From NCBI GenBank assembly GCA_015231825.1, contig JADGAV010000010.1:1-64000 (forward strand): 64,000 nt of DNA, in the 5' to 3' direction. This DNA is from SAR324 cluster bacterium. GTDB lineage: Bacteria; SAR324; NAC60-12. Each line of letters opens with the position of its first letter. Position 1 is the stretch's first letter. The position numbers and the translations under genes are program-made. Under the pieces are notes generated by a model that saw only the letters and a list, made by a program, of their open reading frames with translations, was not told the DNA's origin and made no database searches. Of the stretch, positions 20,957 through 31,311 are shown one piece after another.

Positions 20957-21164
20957 GGGGGTCTTTCTCCGTATTTTGTATGCTTTTTGTTGATTGATAG
21001 ATGCCTCAAACATATATCAAATTGCTGGATTTCTCAAACAATCCTTTGTCAAAATTCCTGTTTGAATGACGGCACTTTTACAAATATTCTTGTTATTGCT
21101 GGATAAATCTATAACCTTTTCAGAAAAGAGAAAATCTTATTGTTCACCCGCAAACGGTTTTTTT

Positions 21165-21968
21165 ATGGATCATTTCAGGCTTGCCGAAATCAATATCTAC
21201 CCGATCAAATCTGCTGCAGGAATTTCATTGAAATCTGCCCTTGCTGAAAACAGGGGACTTGAGCACGATCGACGCTGGCTGCTGATTGACCAAAACAACC
21301 GTTTTGTCACTCAAAGAGAGTTTCCCCGGATGGCCCTGATTTCAACGGCTTTCTCAGAAACGGAGCTTGAGGTGGAGGCACCTGGAATGAACAGAATATC
21401 GATTCCAGCACCGCAACAGTTAGATTCGCTTCTGGTTACAATCTGGAAAAATGAATGTTTTGCTGTTTCTGCAGGAAAAGAGGCAGGGGCGTGGTTCAGC
21501 GAGTTTTTAGAGGCCCCTGTCCAACTGGTCTACATGCAGGATGAAGTCAGACGTCCGATCAACCCGGACTATGCGAAACCGGGTGATCATGTCAGTTTTG
21601 CTGATGCTTATCCCTATCTACTGATTGCCGAAGCCTCGCTGGATGATTTGAATTCCCGGTTGGAAAAACCTTTGCCCATGAATCGATTTCGCCCCAACCT
21701 GGTGGTCAGCGGCTGCCGATCCTTTGAAGAAGACCAGTGGAAGCGAATACGGATAGGCAGGATAGAGTTTCGTGTTGTCAAAGCCTGTGACCGCTGTGTG
21801 GTCACCACCATTGATCAAATCAGCACGGCTAAAGCCAGAGAGCCATTGCGGACTTTAGCGCAATATCGAAAAATGGACGGCAAGGTCTTCTTCGGACAAA
21901 ACCTGATCCCGGATCAAACAGGAATGCTGCATTTGAATGATCCGGTTGAAGTGCTCGAAAGAAAATAG
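21165..21968 (+). CDS. MOSC domain protein with MOSC N-terminal beta-barrel (mARC/YcbX-like)
   Basis: MDHFRLAEINIYPIKSAAG, RGLEHDRRWLLID, CDRCVVTTIDQ; ORF opens at 21066 but the ATG at 21165 fits the family N-terminus. Confidence 0.85.
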   Translation: MDHFRLAEINIYPIKSAAGISLKSALAENRGLEHDRRWLLIDQNNRFVTQREFPRMALISTAFSETELEVEAPGMNRISIPAPQQLDSLLVTIWKNECFAVSAGKEAGAWFSEFLEAPVQLVYMQDEVRRPINPDYAKPGDHVSFADAYPYLLIAEASLDDLNSRLEKPLPMNRFRPNLVVSGCRSFEEDQWKRIRIGRIEFRVVKACDRCVVTTIDQISTAKAREPLRTLAQYRKMDGKVFFGQNLIPDQTGMLHLNDPVEVLERK

Positions 21969-22150
21969 AGTTTAAAAACAGAATCATGGCAGGCCTGGAA
22001 AAAGTCCAGGGATACTTTCATTGATTCAGGTTGATTTTCAGGAGTAAAACACTTTGCCTGAACTTCAGTTTGATTCAGTGTTGGATTCAAACTTTTTGCC
22101 TATTTCAAACTGATACAAGAAAAATGCGGGAGGAGGTGCCAAAATATTTT

Positions 22151-22786
22151 TCAAAATTTCCATTGAAAGGCCAGCGTCAATCCTTTTTCTTCCTGAGGGA
22201 TCAGATCAATCTTACCTGTTGGCGCGGGGGGGGCTGCTTCCTGAGGACGGGGGGCGTTGGGTGTCAGGACCGATCGTCCGCCAATAATAGAACCCATCAC
22301 GCCTCCAAGAACAATTCCCAGACCAATGGATCTCAGCGTATCCCGGCTGCTATTGGCGGTCAGAAGTGCAAACCATCCTCCAATCATCAATCCGGTGCCG
22401 ACTCCATAGAGGATGTTGGGGGCAAAATTTACTTTTTCCTGCTGCAGAAAAGTTCCTCGCAGCCGCAATGCTTCATCCAACAGTTGCTGCGTGTTGTCCG
22501 GAAGCACGTCTTCATCGACATAAACATCGGTCTGATCCTCGGATTGAAAATCGGTGGGTTCGTCCTGAAGTAATTGATCCGAATCTTCCAGCTGCTCAAA
22601 GTCGAGTTCATTGAGATCCAGGTCATTGGAAAACTCTTCTTCCTGGAAAGTATCCAGGGAATCATCCTGAAAAAACGAATCTTGAGTTTGAGCGAAAAGG
22701 GAAATCGCAGGCCGACCTGTCAAACTCAACACCAATATTCCGAAACTGACCAATAATTTTAACTTTGTTTTTCTGGTTATAAACAT
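22151..22786 (-). CDS. secreted glycine-zipper protein with acidic N-terminal region
   Basis: 211 aa; signal peptide, Asp/Glu-rich stretch, GVGTGLMIGG..., GLGIVLGGVMGSIIGG, Pro-rich linker, C-terminus GLTLAFQWKF. Confidence 0.7.
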   Translation of the reverse strand: MFITRKTKLKLLVSFGILVLSLTGRPAISLFAQTQDSFFQDDSLDTFQEEEFSNDLDLNELDFEQLEDSDQLLQDEPTDFQSEDQTDVYVDEDVLPDNTQQLLDEALRLRGTFLQQEKVNFAPNILYGVGTGLMIGGWFALLTANSSRDTLRSIGLGIVLGGVMGSIIGGRSVLTPNAPRPQEAAPPAPTGKIDLIPQEEKGLTLAFQWKF

Positions 22787-22983
22787 ATAGCGTATCGACG
22801 GTTATTTTGTTAAAGTGCTCCATGGGTCCGTTGGCAGTTTTTTACAGAACGGGTAGAATTGTGAATGCAATTACTATTCATTAATTGGCGATTATTCAAG
22901 GTCTGAATAAAAAAAATATTTTTTTTTGAACTTTTATATAAGGAAGAAGGCTCGATAACAAGACAGATTGCTTCTCTTCTTCC

Positions 22984-23466
22984 GTGATGGAAACGGATTT
23001 TCAAAAACAGAGTGAGACTATTGTTCGATCTCTGAGAGATTATGAGCTTATGAAAGCAAAGAACTATATGAAACAAATCATGATGGTGCTGGTCTTAACC
23101 TGCTTCCTTTTTCCGGCAAAAGCCTCTTCTCAGGAAACAGGCCCTTTGATGATGGGGGTTGAAATCGGATATACTTTGGGAGGAATGCTCGCAGGTGTCG
23201 CGGCTGGCGGAGTCGTATGGCTCACTGACCCCGGGGGGCCGACTCCCATCATCACGGTGCTCAAGGATGGGGCAATTCTAGGAACTTTGCTCGGGGCAAT
23301 AACAGGATTTTATCTCATCTATAATTCAACAATTGATCCCAACGCAGCTCCCCAGCCAGATAATTTTCAAGACCTGCTTGGTGAGGTACCATTTTCTGCA
23401 TCGGAAAAAAAATACCACTCCAATGCTCCTGGAATCACATTGACTTTGATTCACTACAAATTTTAA
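22984..23466 (+). CDS. secreted glycine-zipper protein, related in layout to the neighbouring ORFs
   Basis: Signal peptide (MKQIMMVLVLTCFLFPAKASSQ; true start probably ATG 23050 or 23068), GYTLGGMLAGVAAGG, DGAILGTLLGAITG, C-terminus GITLTLIHYKF. Confidence 0.7.
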   Translation: MMETDFQKQSETIVRSLRDYELMKAKNYMKQIMMVLVLTCFLFPAKASSQETGPLMMGVEIGYTLGGMLAGVAAGGVVWLTDPGGPTPIITVLKDGAILGTLLGAITGFYLIYNSTIDPNAAPQPDNFQDLLGEVPFSASEKKYHSNAPGITLTLIHYKF

Positions 23467-23473
23467 GGACGAA

Positions 23474-23959
23474 ATGCGATCCCTTTTCAAGAAAATTTTT
23501 ATTTTGAGTTTGGCCACCTGTTTCTTCAGTTATTCACTGCTTTTTGCCCAGCAGGCTCCTGCTCCGGACACGGCACCGGTTGCGGTAACCGCAGCAAGGC
23601 CCCCGGTCATGAAGTCCATATTTTGGAACACCGCTTTTGGATCGGCATGGGGAGCCATAATGGGGGCAGTCGCTGCGCTTTCAAGCCCCGCCGCTCCTTT
23701 TCGCGATTCTTTGATTTTGGGAACAACTTTTGGAGGAATGATTGGATACGGGTTTGGGGTTTACCTCGTGGTCCGCGGCATTTCATTTGATCCAAATACC
23801 CTTCCCACACCCCCCACGACTCCTCTCGGGTTTGTCCCGATTTCTCCAATCAATTCTGTTGTGCAAGACAACCGAATGCCTTTCTCTGCAGAAATGCGGT
23901 TGGCAGAAAAAACACCAGCTCAGGGATGGCAAACCACGATCTTTCAAACCACTTTTTGA
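23474..23959 (+). CDS. secreted glycine-zipper protein, third member of the cluster
   Basis: Signal peptide, FGSAWGAIMGAVAAL, RDSLILGTTFGGMIGYGFGVYLV, Pro-rich linker, C-terminus GWQTTIFQTTF. Confidence 0.7.
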   Translation: MRSLFKKIFILSLATCFFSYSLLFAQQAPAPDTAPVAVTAARPPVMKSIFWNTAFGSAWGAIMGAVAALSSPAAPFRDSLILGTTFGGMIGYGFGVYLVVRGISFDPNTLPTPPTTPLGFVPISPINSVVQDNRMPFSAEMRLAEKTPAQGWQTTIFQTTF

Positions 23960-24027
23960 ACTCAGCCGGAAGCATTCATACTAGTCCCGAAGCAGTAAGA
24001 GTTCCATTCGAATAATGTCGAATTGAT

Positions 24028-25071
24028 ATGAGGACCAGCCATTGGTTTGCGCAGAACCGTAAAACTATTTCTGATAAAATCCAGTGGATTTTTAATCAAC
24101 CGGAAGGCATTCTCTGTGAACACCGGTCATTGCATCACCACATTTCCATTCTCAAAGAAGGATCGCTCGTTCGAATGTTTTTTGCCAATCCGACTCAACC
24201 GGAAGATAGTTTTCAGTACAGCGGATGTATGGCCGAGTACGATCTGCATGATCCCCTCAACTTGATCGTCGCGTATCCGCAGGCCCTGCTGCTCTCTCTA
24301 CTTTGGAAGAGCAGTCCGCGCAATGTTTACATCATCGGATTTGCAGGAGGACGCATTCCGATGATTCTCCATCACTACTTTCCGGATGTGAAGATCGAAA
24401 GCGCTGAAATTGATAAGGATCTGGTTCCATTGGCAGAAAAATACTTTGGGGTGCTGTTCGACCAGCGAAATCGAGTTGTCATTGAGGACGGCAGGGACTT
24501 CCTGGAAAATAAAATCCCCCTGGGTACTTATGATTTCATCATCATTGATGCTTTTCGAGGAACCGGATATAGCCCCTACCATCTGAATACGGCAGATTTT
24601 TTCAAGCTTTGTAAAAAGCACCTGACAGAGGGAGGGGTAGTCACCATCAACCTGGTAAAAACCGATCATTTGTTCCTTGAAAAAATCAATACACTGCGAA
24701 TTTCCTTCAAGCATGTCTACCTGCACTTTGATCCCATTAATCCAGAGACTTATGTTTTTCTCGGCACGGATGGCGAAGCACTCGCAGAAGCTGAAAGAGC
24801 TGATCGGGCGGCAAAAATCCAGCATCAAATCGGATTTGATTTTTCTTTTCTAAAACGTGCCATCGATTTGAAACCGCTGTCTCAGCAGGATGCATACTTG
24901 CTAGAGAACTTTGGGTCTTCCTCAGAAATTTTGAATATGAAGGATCCGCCCCCCGGGCCCTTAAAACTTCTTTCCTCCAATGATCCTGTTTTTTTCAAGG
25001 CCGAGGAAAATAACCGTTGTCCTTGCGGGTCCCCTTTTCTGTTCAAGCACTGTCATGGAAAAGAGACCTGA
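24028..25071 (+). CDS. spermidine synthase-like methyltransferase fold with C-terminal SEC-C zinc motif
   Basis: IIGFAGGRIPMILHHYFPDVKIESAEID, IEDGRDFLEN, DFIIIDAFRG; C-terminus RCPCGSPFLFKHCHG. Confidence 0.8.
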   Translation: MRTSHWFAQNRKTISDKIQWIFNQPEGILCEHRSLHHHISILKEGSLVRMFFANPTQPEDSFQYSGCMAEYDLHDPLNLIVAYPQALLLSLLWKSSPRNVYIIGFAGGRIPMILHHYFPDVKIESAEIDKDLVPLAEKYFGVLFDQRNRVVIEDGRDFLENKIPLGTYDFIIIDAFRGTGYSPYHLNTADFFKLCKKHLTEGGVVTINLVKTDHLFLEKINTLRISFKHVYLHFDPINPETYVFLGTDGEALAEAERADRAAKIQHQIGFDFSFLKRAIDLKPLSQQDAYLLENFGSSSEILNMKDPPPGPLKLLSSNDPVFFKAEENNRCPCGSPFLFKHCHGKET

Positions 25072-25275
25072 TCTTTCAACATCATCACTTTCTTTTTAAA
25101 TACTTCTGCCTGGGTGAGGATTTTCTTATTCTTGATAGTGCAGAAAAAAAGAAGTATTAAAGATCAGCATTTGGGTGATCATGAAAATATGATTCCTAAT
25201 AATGGCAATGGGAACTCCCCTGTGCTACAATTGCATTCAAAATCACTTCCTGAAATTGATTGAAGGAGCGTTGCA

Positions 25276-25869
25276 ATGGTTTGTTTAAATCCGTTGTTAC
25301 CTGTTAAAATGCGGTGGTTGATAAAAATCTTGTTCCGAACAGGCAAAGTTGTGAAAGGGATCATACTCCTTTCGATTTTAACGGCTTTACTAATGCCTCC
25401 GCGGCATGGAGCCGCCCAGACAAGACCACCTGCAGTCAGTAAATTAAAAAAGTATATTCTGCCGCCAACAGTACAAAAAGTCAGAAGCAATCCAAATTAT
25501 CGTTTTCGTTACCCGGTTCGGAATCTGGATCGTCATCTCAAGGAAGTGCGAGCGCACAAATCGAGGCAGTTTGAACTCAAAAAACAACGGCGCAAACAGG
25601 CGGATAGTCAGGCCTATCAACGTTTCCAACAACGCCGCGATGACGCAAATAAATATCGGCAGGGGTATCTGAAAAAACAAATTGAAGAGAAAAACAAAGC
25701 TCCCGTGGTCGAGGAAAAAGCTGCTGAAAGTCCACAACTCCTGGCAAAACGTGAACGAAAAGCCCTCAATGTAGAAATCCTGGAAGGTCGAAAAGATCCA
25801 ACCGTCAAAGGAGACCCGAACTACCTTAAATTTATTGAAGAGAAAACAAGGCTGACCAAAAGGAATTGA
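25276..25869 (+). CDS. hypothetical protein, highly charged coiled-coil-like
   Basis: 197 aa, GGAGCG before the ATG, N-terminal hydrophobic segment, Lys/Arg/Gln-rich remainder. Confidence 0.65.
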   Translation: MVCLNPLLPVKMRWLIKILFRTGKVVKGIILLSILTALLMPPRHGAAQTRPPAVSKLKKYILPPTVQKVRSNPNYRFRYPVRNLDRHLKEVRAHKSRQFELKKQRRKQADSQAYQRFQQRRDDANKYRQGYLKKQIEEKNKAPVVEEKAAESPQLLAKRERKALNVEILEGRKDPTVKGDPNYLKFIEEKTRLTKRN

Positions 25870-25918
25870 AGATTGGGCAGTTTGCAGGAGAATTTTTCAT
25901 TTGATAGGAGTGAAAACA

Positions 25919-26269
25919 ATGATCGCTGGTGAAAAATATCCGTCAAAATGGAGGCAAGTCATTGGCACGAGCGCGATTTGCCTGATGCTTGCGCTCGTCG
26001 GCTGCAGTCAGCCCAGAGTTCGTGCTTATCATGCCCCCACTACCTTTGAAATTGAAAACCCCGAATCACTCAGCGATACAGAACTTCAAACAATCAGCCG
26101 ATGTGACTATTGGAATGTCTGTATTTTTGAACAGCATGAAGAAGTCGCGCCTTTTGGCCCCACCTTCCTTTACCAGGAACGACATAAATATGTACCCCGG
26201 GAATACTGCCGTTTTGAAACCTGCGACCGCCTGAAAGCATTTTATTTTAAACCGAAGAAAGGCATGTAG
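25919..26269 (+). CDS. putative lipoprotein
   Basis: AGGAG before ATG 25919; signal peptide with lipobox-like ALVGC. Confidence 0.7.
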   Translation: MIAGEKYPSKWRQVIGTSAICLMLALVGCSQPRVRAYHAPTTFEIENPESLSDTELQTISRCDYWNVCIFEQHEEVAPFGPTFLYQERHKYVPREYCRFETCDRLKAFYFKPKKGM

Positions 26270-26379
26270 GGCCAATTTTCTGAAGTTGCCGGGAAGTTGA
26301 GGTACACAGATAAAAATCTTCTGAAAATCAGCGAAAACTGATCATCGGGTGCAGTGACGAAAGCCGGTCAATTCACACA

Positions 26380-29300
26380 TTACGTTTCTTTAAAATCTTC
26401 CTGGGGACTTGAACATCCGGGTCCCTGCATAATACTTTTCCCGTTGCTGCCGGGGATCAATTCAATTTGAGTGGCAATCCGTTCTTTCAATTCCGAAATG
26501 TGGGAAATGATCCCGATCAATTTTCCTTCATGCTGAAGGCTGGCCAGTGTGGCAAGCGCCGTGTCCAGTGCCTCATCGTCGAGAGTTCCGAATCCTTCGT
26601 CCAGAAAAAGGGAATCGACACGGATATTGCGACTGGTCATTCCGGAAAGCCCCAGTGCGAGTGCGAGACTGACAATAAAACTTTCTCCTCCGGAAAGATT
26701 TTTGATAGATCGGGTGAGGCCGGCCTGATAATGGTCCATCACGTTCAGCTCAAGTGGTTCCTCAGAATCCCTTATCAGCAGGTAGCGGTCACTCATTTTC
26801 TGAAGCTGCTGATTGGCATGCTTGACCATGACTTCAAATGTCAATCCCTGAGCAAAATTCCTGAATTTTTTACCATCCGCGGAACCGATCAATTGGTGCA
26901 GTTGATTCCAGCGAGTGCATTCCTTATTCTGAAGTTCTTTTTGTTTGAGGAATTCCTTTTGTTGCTCTCCTTTTTCCTGATTGTCTTTCAGCTTCTGCTG
27001 AAGAGCCCCGATTTCTTCACGAATTGCAGTGAGTTTCTCACCAAGTAGTTGCATTTCACTCTGCAGAGACGATTTAGGCTGCTCCGTCACCTGCTGAGCC
27101 TGTTCTTTCTGAAGAGATTCCACCTTTTCTCTGCGCCGTGCCTGCAGTTCCGTTTCCAGCTTTTCCAGCTCTTCCTGATGTGTTCTCAACTGCATCCTTT
27201 GGTTTCTGGGCAAGCAAGCATTCAGGTAATCCTCTTCCGTCTCAAATCCCGCGTCCAATCTGTCGTTTGAAAAACTGGTTTCCATCGTCTGCAGGTTTTC
27301 GGCGCGATCTCCAATGGATTGGCGCAGATCTTCACTGTTCAGAAACTCGGTTTTCAAGTGTTGTTCTAAACTCGCTGACTCCTGATTTGCGGCCTCCAGA
27401 GCACTTCTGGCATCTTCAGCTGCACGAGCCAGGCGCGCTTCTTCGTCATCGGGATTTTTTTCTGAAAAATCAATGCGTCTCTGTTCCTGCATTGTTTTTA
27501 GAATTTTCGAATTTTCCTGACAGGTCTGATTTTGCTGCTGCCACTGTTCGGTGGATTGCAGCAGTATTCCCTCCCATTTTTTCTGTTCCCCATCTGCTTC
27601 ATAACGACGATTGGTTTCTTCCGCTTTTTGCTGTTGTTTTTCTTTCCATGTGTCCCTTCGTTTTTTGAGTCCATTGAAAACCTCGTCAATATTTTCAAGA
27701 TTTACTTTTTCCGTGCCATATTCTTTCAGGATTGACGAAACCGCTGCGAGCGAATGCTGCACCTCCTTCTGCTGGTGTTGAAAATCATCATTCATTTTCT
27801 TTTGTTCCTTACTTGCTGATTCCCTGGCACTGAAAGCTTTCTGATATTCAATTTCCTCTTTTCCCAGATCTTCTTTGGCATGTTCCAGTGCCTTTCGTGC
27901 ATTTTCGCTCGTCTTTGTTTTCGCTTCTGCAGTTTTCAATTTGTCGCGGAGCGTCTCAAGATTTTCAGTGTTGCGCGTCAGTAATTCTTGCAGTTGTTCC
28001 AGAGAATGATCCGTAGTCAGGTCAGGATACACCGATTGTCGGTACTGTTGGTAGAGTTCATTCCCTTCCTGAATTTTGGACTGAACAAACCGAATTTCTT
28101 TTTCTGCATGCTCCACGTTTTTTTGCGTTTTGGTAAATTTGACCACCATCTCATTAATTTGTACTCGAAGATTTTTGAGTAGGTTCTGCACATCTTTCAG
28201 CTTGTTTTCTGCTTGATCTGGTTGTGGCGGGTGATCGGTGGCATAGGGATGATCGATAGAACCGCACAAAGGACAGGGCTGTCCCTTGGACAGACGCTCC
28301 CTTTCTTCTTCCAGACCACGAATTTGTCTGAGCAAAGCAACTTCTTTTTCCAAATATTCTGCTTCCATTTCGCACTGCTTTTCATCATGAACAAGATTCT
28401 GTTGCCTGATCGTTAAATCGGAGAGCAGTTTCTGTTCATTTTCCAGGAGTGTTTGCTCCTCTGCCAGACTTTTTTCAGAGTCTTCTATGTGGAGTAGAGT
28501 TTCTTCCATTTTTTCAAAAATGCGCTTTCGTTTTTCCTGCGTGTCGGTTTCTTCCCGCCAGTCAGCAATTTCACGGCCATTTAAAAGTAGGGAAAGCTCC
28601 TCGTGCACCTCCTTCTGCATTTCTTCTTTTTGCTGCAACGCCAAAATGGCGGAGTTAAGCTTCGATTGCTGTTTTTGACAGGAGTTTTCCTGATCCTCGA
28701 AATTTTTTTGTGCTTCTTCTTTGAGTTCTCCCTGTTTTTTCAGTGACTCCTGTTTCACCTTCAGAAGTGCAAACTGTTCTTGAATGCCAGCCAGGTTTTC
28801 CACTAAGCCTTCGTCAATTTGATGCTCGCGTAGAAAGCATTCAATCCCTTCCAGTGTTTGGCACGCAGATTCCATATTTCTTCGAGCAAGTTTTAGATTT
28901 TGCTGAGATGTCAATTTTTCAGTTTCAGCTTCTTTGACTGCAGCTTTTAGAGCACGGTTGTGAGAAGAAACCTGGTCAATTTGAACATCCAAAATGCGAA
29001 TTTGTTTGATGAGTTCCCCTCCATTCTGCTGTGCCTTTTGAGCCAGTTCCAACTCCAGCCGGATCTTTCGTTTGTTTTCTTCCGCCTGGATCTGCTCTGT
29101 TTTCAATTTTTCTGTTCTTTTTAAAGCGTTCTGAAGCTTGTTGAATTCATCGTTTTGAAGCTTTCGAAGATTTTTCAGTTCGTTATAATCCAGTTCCAGT
29201 GTGAGTGCCTTTTCTGCCATTAAAAGCAAAGTCCGTTTCGGTTCAGCATCACTTTTCTTTTTTTCAATATTTTGAAAATCTTTCTCCAGAGCAGTAATTT

Positions 29301-30072
29301 CGTTTTGAAGAGTTTCCAGAGTTTCATGCCATCTTACTGCTGCTGTGGATTCCTGAAGTTTTTGCTCCAGGGATTGGGCCTCGCTGCTCCGGGTTTTCCA
29401 CTGTTCTTGAATCGCCTGCTCTTCCTCTTTTTTGAGCATCTGCATTGCCGCCATTTTGTCGATAATTTCCTTGAGAATTCCCTCCTCCTCTTTCTGTCGA
29501 GCGTGCACTTGCATCGAAATACGGCTGTAGATTTCAGTTCCTGTGATTTGCTCCAGCAAAGGGGCTCGTTCATCCGGTTTGGCCTGCAGAAAAGCGGCAA
29601 AACTGCCCTGGGCCAATAACACGGCACGAGTGAATCGGTCAAAATCCATCCCGGTGACTGATTCTACTTCAGAAACGACTTTTGACAGGGAAGATTCCAG
29701 GACTTTAGGGATTTTAACATCAACGATTTCATGCTTTGGTGTCTGGAGATCTCCAAGGGGAGATTTGCGTGCCCGGTGGTGGGACCAGTGACTGCGGAAA
29801 TGCCCTTTTGCGGTTTTAAATTCGACTTCTGCAAAACACTCTCCGGTCTGGCGTGCGAGGATTTCGTTGCCTGATTTATTGATGCGGCTCAGGCGGGGTG
29901 TGCGACCGTAGAGTGCCAAGCAAAGGGCATCCAAAAGGGTGGTTTTACCAGAACCGGTAGGGCCGAAAATTGCGAAAAGGCCGTCACTCATGTAAGCAGG
30001 ATGGGTGAAATCTATCTCCCATTCTCCAACAAGAGAATTCAAATTTTTGAATCGCAGTTTAAGAATTTGCAC
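26380..30072 (-). CDS. sbcC: exonuclease subunit SbcC (SMC-like ATPase)
   Basis: 1230 aa; IFGPTGSGKTTLLDALCLALYG, Zn hook QPCPLCGSIDHP, SGGESFIVSLALALGLS, DSLFLDEGFGTLD. Confidence 0.95.
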   Translation of the reverse strand: MQILKLRFKNLNSLVGEWEIDFTHPAYMSDGLFAIFGPTGSGKTTLLDALCLALYGRTPRLSRINKSGNEILARQTGECFAEVEFKTAKGHFRSHWSHHRARKSPLGDLQTPKHEIVDVKIPKVLESSLSKVVSEVESVTGMDFDRFTRAVLLAQGSFAAFLQAKPDERAPLLEQITGTEIYSRISMQVHARQKEEEGILKEIIDKMAAMQMLKKEEEQAIQEQWKTRSSEAQSLEQKLQESTAAVRWHETLETLQNEITALEKDFQNIEKKKSDAEPKRTLLLMAEKALTLELDYNELKNLRKLQNDEFNKLQNALKRTEKLKTEQIQAEENKRKIRLELELAQKAQQNGGELIKQIRILDVQIDQVSSHNRALKAAVKEAETEKLTSQQNLKLARRNMESACQTLEGIECFLREHQIDEGLVENLAGIQEQFALLKVKQESLKKQGELKEEAQKNFEDQENSCQKQQSKLNSAILALQQKEEMQKEVHEELSLLLNGREIADWREETDTQEKRKRIFEKMEETLLHIEDSEKSLAEEQTLLENEQKLLSDLTIRQQNLVHDEKQCEMEAEYLEKEVALLRQIRGLEEERERLSKGQPCPLCGSIDHPYATDHPPQPDQAENKLKDVQNLLKNLRVQINEMVVKFTKTQKNVEHAEKEIRFVQSKIQEGNELYQQYRQSVYPDLTTDHSLEQLQELLTRNTENLETLRDKLKTAEAKTKTSENARKALEHAKEDLGKEEIEYQKAFSARESASKEQKKMNDDFQHQQKEVQHSLAAVSSILKEYGTEKVNLENIDEVFNGLKKRRDTWKEKQQQKAEETNRRYEADGEQKKWEGILLQSTEQWQQQNQTCQENSKILKTMQEQRRIDFSEKNPDDEEARLARAAEDARSALEAANQESASLEQHLKTEFLNSEDLRQSIGDRAENLQTMETSFSNDRLDAGFETEEDYLNACLPRNQRMQLRTHQEELEKLETELQARRREKVESLQKEQAQQVTEQPKSSLQSEMQLLGEKLTAIREEIGALQQKLKDNQEKGEQQKEFLKQKELQNKECTRWNQLHQLIGSADGKKFRNFAQGLTFEVMVKHANQQLQKMSDRYLLIRDSEEPLELNVMDHYQAGLTRSIKNLSGGESFIVSLALALGLSGMTSRNIRVDSLFLDEGFGTLDDEALDTALATLASLQHEGKLIGIISHISELKERIATQIELIPGSNGKSIMQGPGCSSPQEDFKET

Positions 30073-30081
30073 GAAGTCTCG

Positions 30082-31311
30082 CTATTCTGCATGAAGATCG
30101 TTTTCATGAATGTCTGTCAAGATTTCATGAAACGCATCAAGAAGTTCGGACTGCTGTTCCTCCGGAATCTGATGGGCGTTCATTGTTCGCTGAAACACCT
30201 CTGTTTCCCTGAGTTCTTCAAGTGTTTCTTCATGTGACATTCTTTGAAGGACTTGGTCGACTAATGGATTGTTTTTGACGCGCAGGATTTCCAGCTTTGT
30301 TCCTTTGGTAATGTCTTCGAGCTGCCCTCGTAAATCACCGATGACTTCACTGCCGGTATAAGTGATTTCCAGCCAGACCGGTTTTTTTTCATTGCCTAAT
30401 TCATTTAGCTTCTTGCAGAGGGACTTCCAGTCTCCTTTCAGGGACTCCAGTTTCTGGAAAGAGGGGACCGGTATACTCGCCACACTTGGAATTTTTCCGG
30501 AAAACTCCACAGAGAGCACCTGTTTTTGCTGCTTTGCTTCTCCAAAATTCATCGGAATCGGTGATCCTGAATACCTGCGGAATTCAGATTCCCCTACTTT
30601 TTGAGGAACATGCAGATGGCCGAGTGCCAGATAATCAATCTGCGCGGGAAAAGTATCTGAGGTGAGATGGGCAAGAGAACCGACATACAAATCACGCACT
30701 CCGTCTCCGTCCGCTGTTTGCCCTCCGGCAGTGAAAAGGTGACCCATTCCAACAAGTGGCGGGGAGATCTGCAATTCTTCGCACCGACGCAGAGCGGTCT
30801 CGACAACAGTCTTGTAGTGATCCTGGATGCCCCTGATCAGCTTCTGTCCCTTTTCTTCGATGCTTTCTCCTGCTTCTGCCTGGCGCACATCACGGTCTCT
30901 TAAAAACGGAACAGCACAAACCATCAGTTCAGGGACACCTGAATTGTCGTTTAACAGGAAATTTTCCTCATCCGGAGAATCAGCCATGCGCCCCACGACA
31001 TGGACGTTGAGAGAGCGAAGCACTTCTCGGGGGGCGTTTAGCAGGGAAGGTGAATCGTGATTTCCGCCAATGATGATCACATGCCGGCAATCTGACTGGG
31101 AAATTCGGTGGAGAAATTGATAGTACAACTGCAGGGCCCTGTTGCTGGGGGCAGTGGTATCGAAAATATCTCCTGCAACAAGGAGGGCATTGACTGCATT
31201 CTGTTCAATGAAAGTGGCGAGCCAATCCAGGAATTGGCCAAATTCATCGTAACGCTTGCGACCGTATAGCATGCGGCCTAAATGCCAATCTGAGGTGTGA
31301 ATCAGTTTCAT
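30082..31311 (-). CDS. sbcD: exonuclease subunit SbcD
   Basis: 409 aa; MKLIHTSDWHLGRMLYG, LLVAGDIFDT, IIGGNHDSP. Confidence 0.95.
   Translation of the reverse strand: MKLIHTSDWHLGRMLYGRKRYDEFGQFLDWLATFIEQNAVNALLVAGDIFDTTAPSNRALQLYYQFLHRISQSDCRHVIIIGGNHDSPSLLNAPREVLRSLNVHVVGRMADSPDEENFLLNDNSGVPELMVCAVPFLRDRDVRQAEAGESIEEKGQKLIRGIQDHYKTVVETALRRCEELQISPPLVGMGHLFTAGGQTADGDGVRDLYVGSLAHLTSDTFPAQIDYLALGHLHVPQKVGESEFRRYSGSPIPMNFGEAKQQKQVLSVEFSGKIPSVASIPVPSFQKLESLKGDWKSLCKKLNELGNEKKPVWLEITYTGSEVIGDLRGQLEDITKGTKLEILRVKNNPLVDQVLQRMSHEETLEELRETEVFQRTMNAHQIPEEQQSELLDAFHEILTDIHENDLHAE

Noticed and set aside
21994-22010. CCTGGA-AAAAG-TCCAGG hairpin after the MOSC gene as a terminator
   Set aside because: 6-bp stem present but no T-run follows; not called as an intrinsic terminator.
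26467-29791. Multiple plus-strand ORFs over sbcC (for example 26467..27048, 27138..27668)
   Set aside because: Antisense shadow ORFs of a long biased coding region; composition is low-complexity Phe/Leu-rich.
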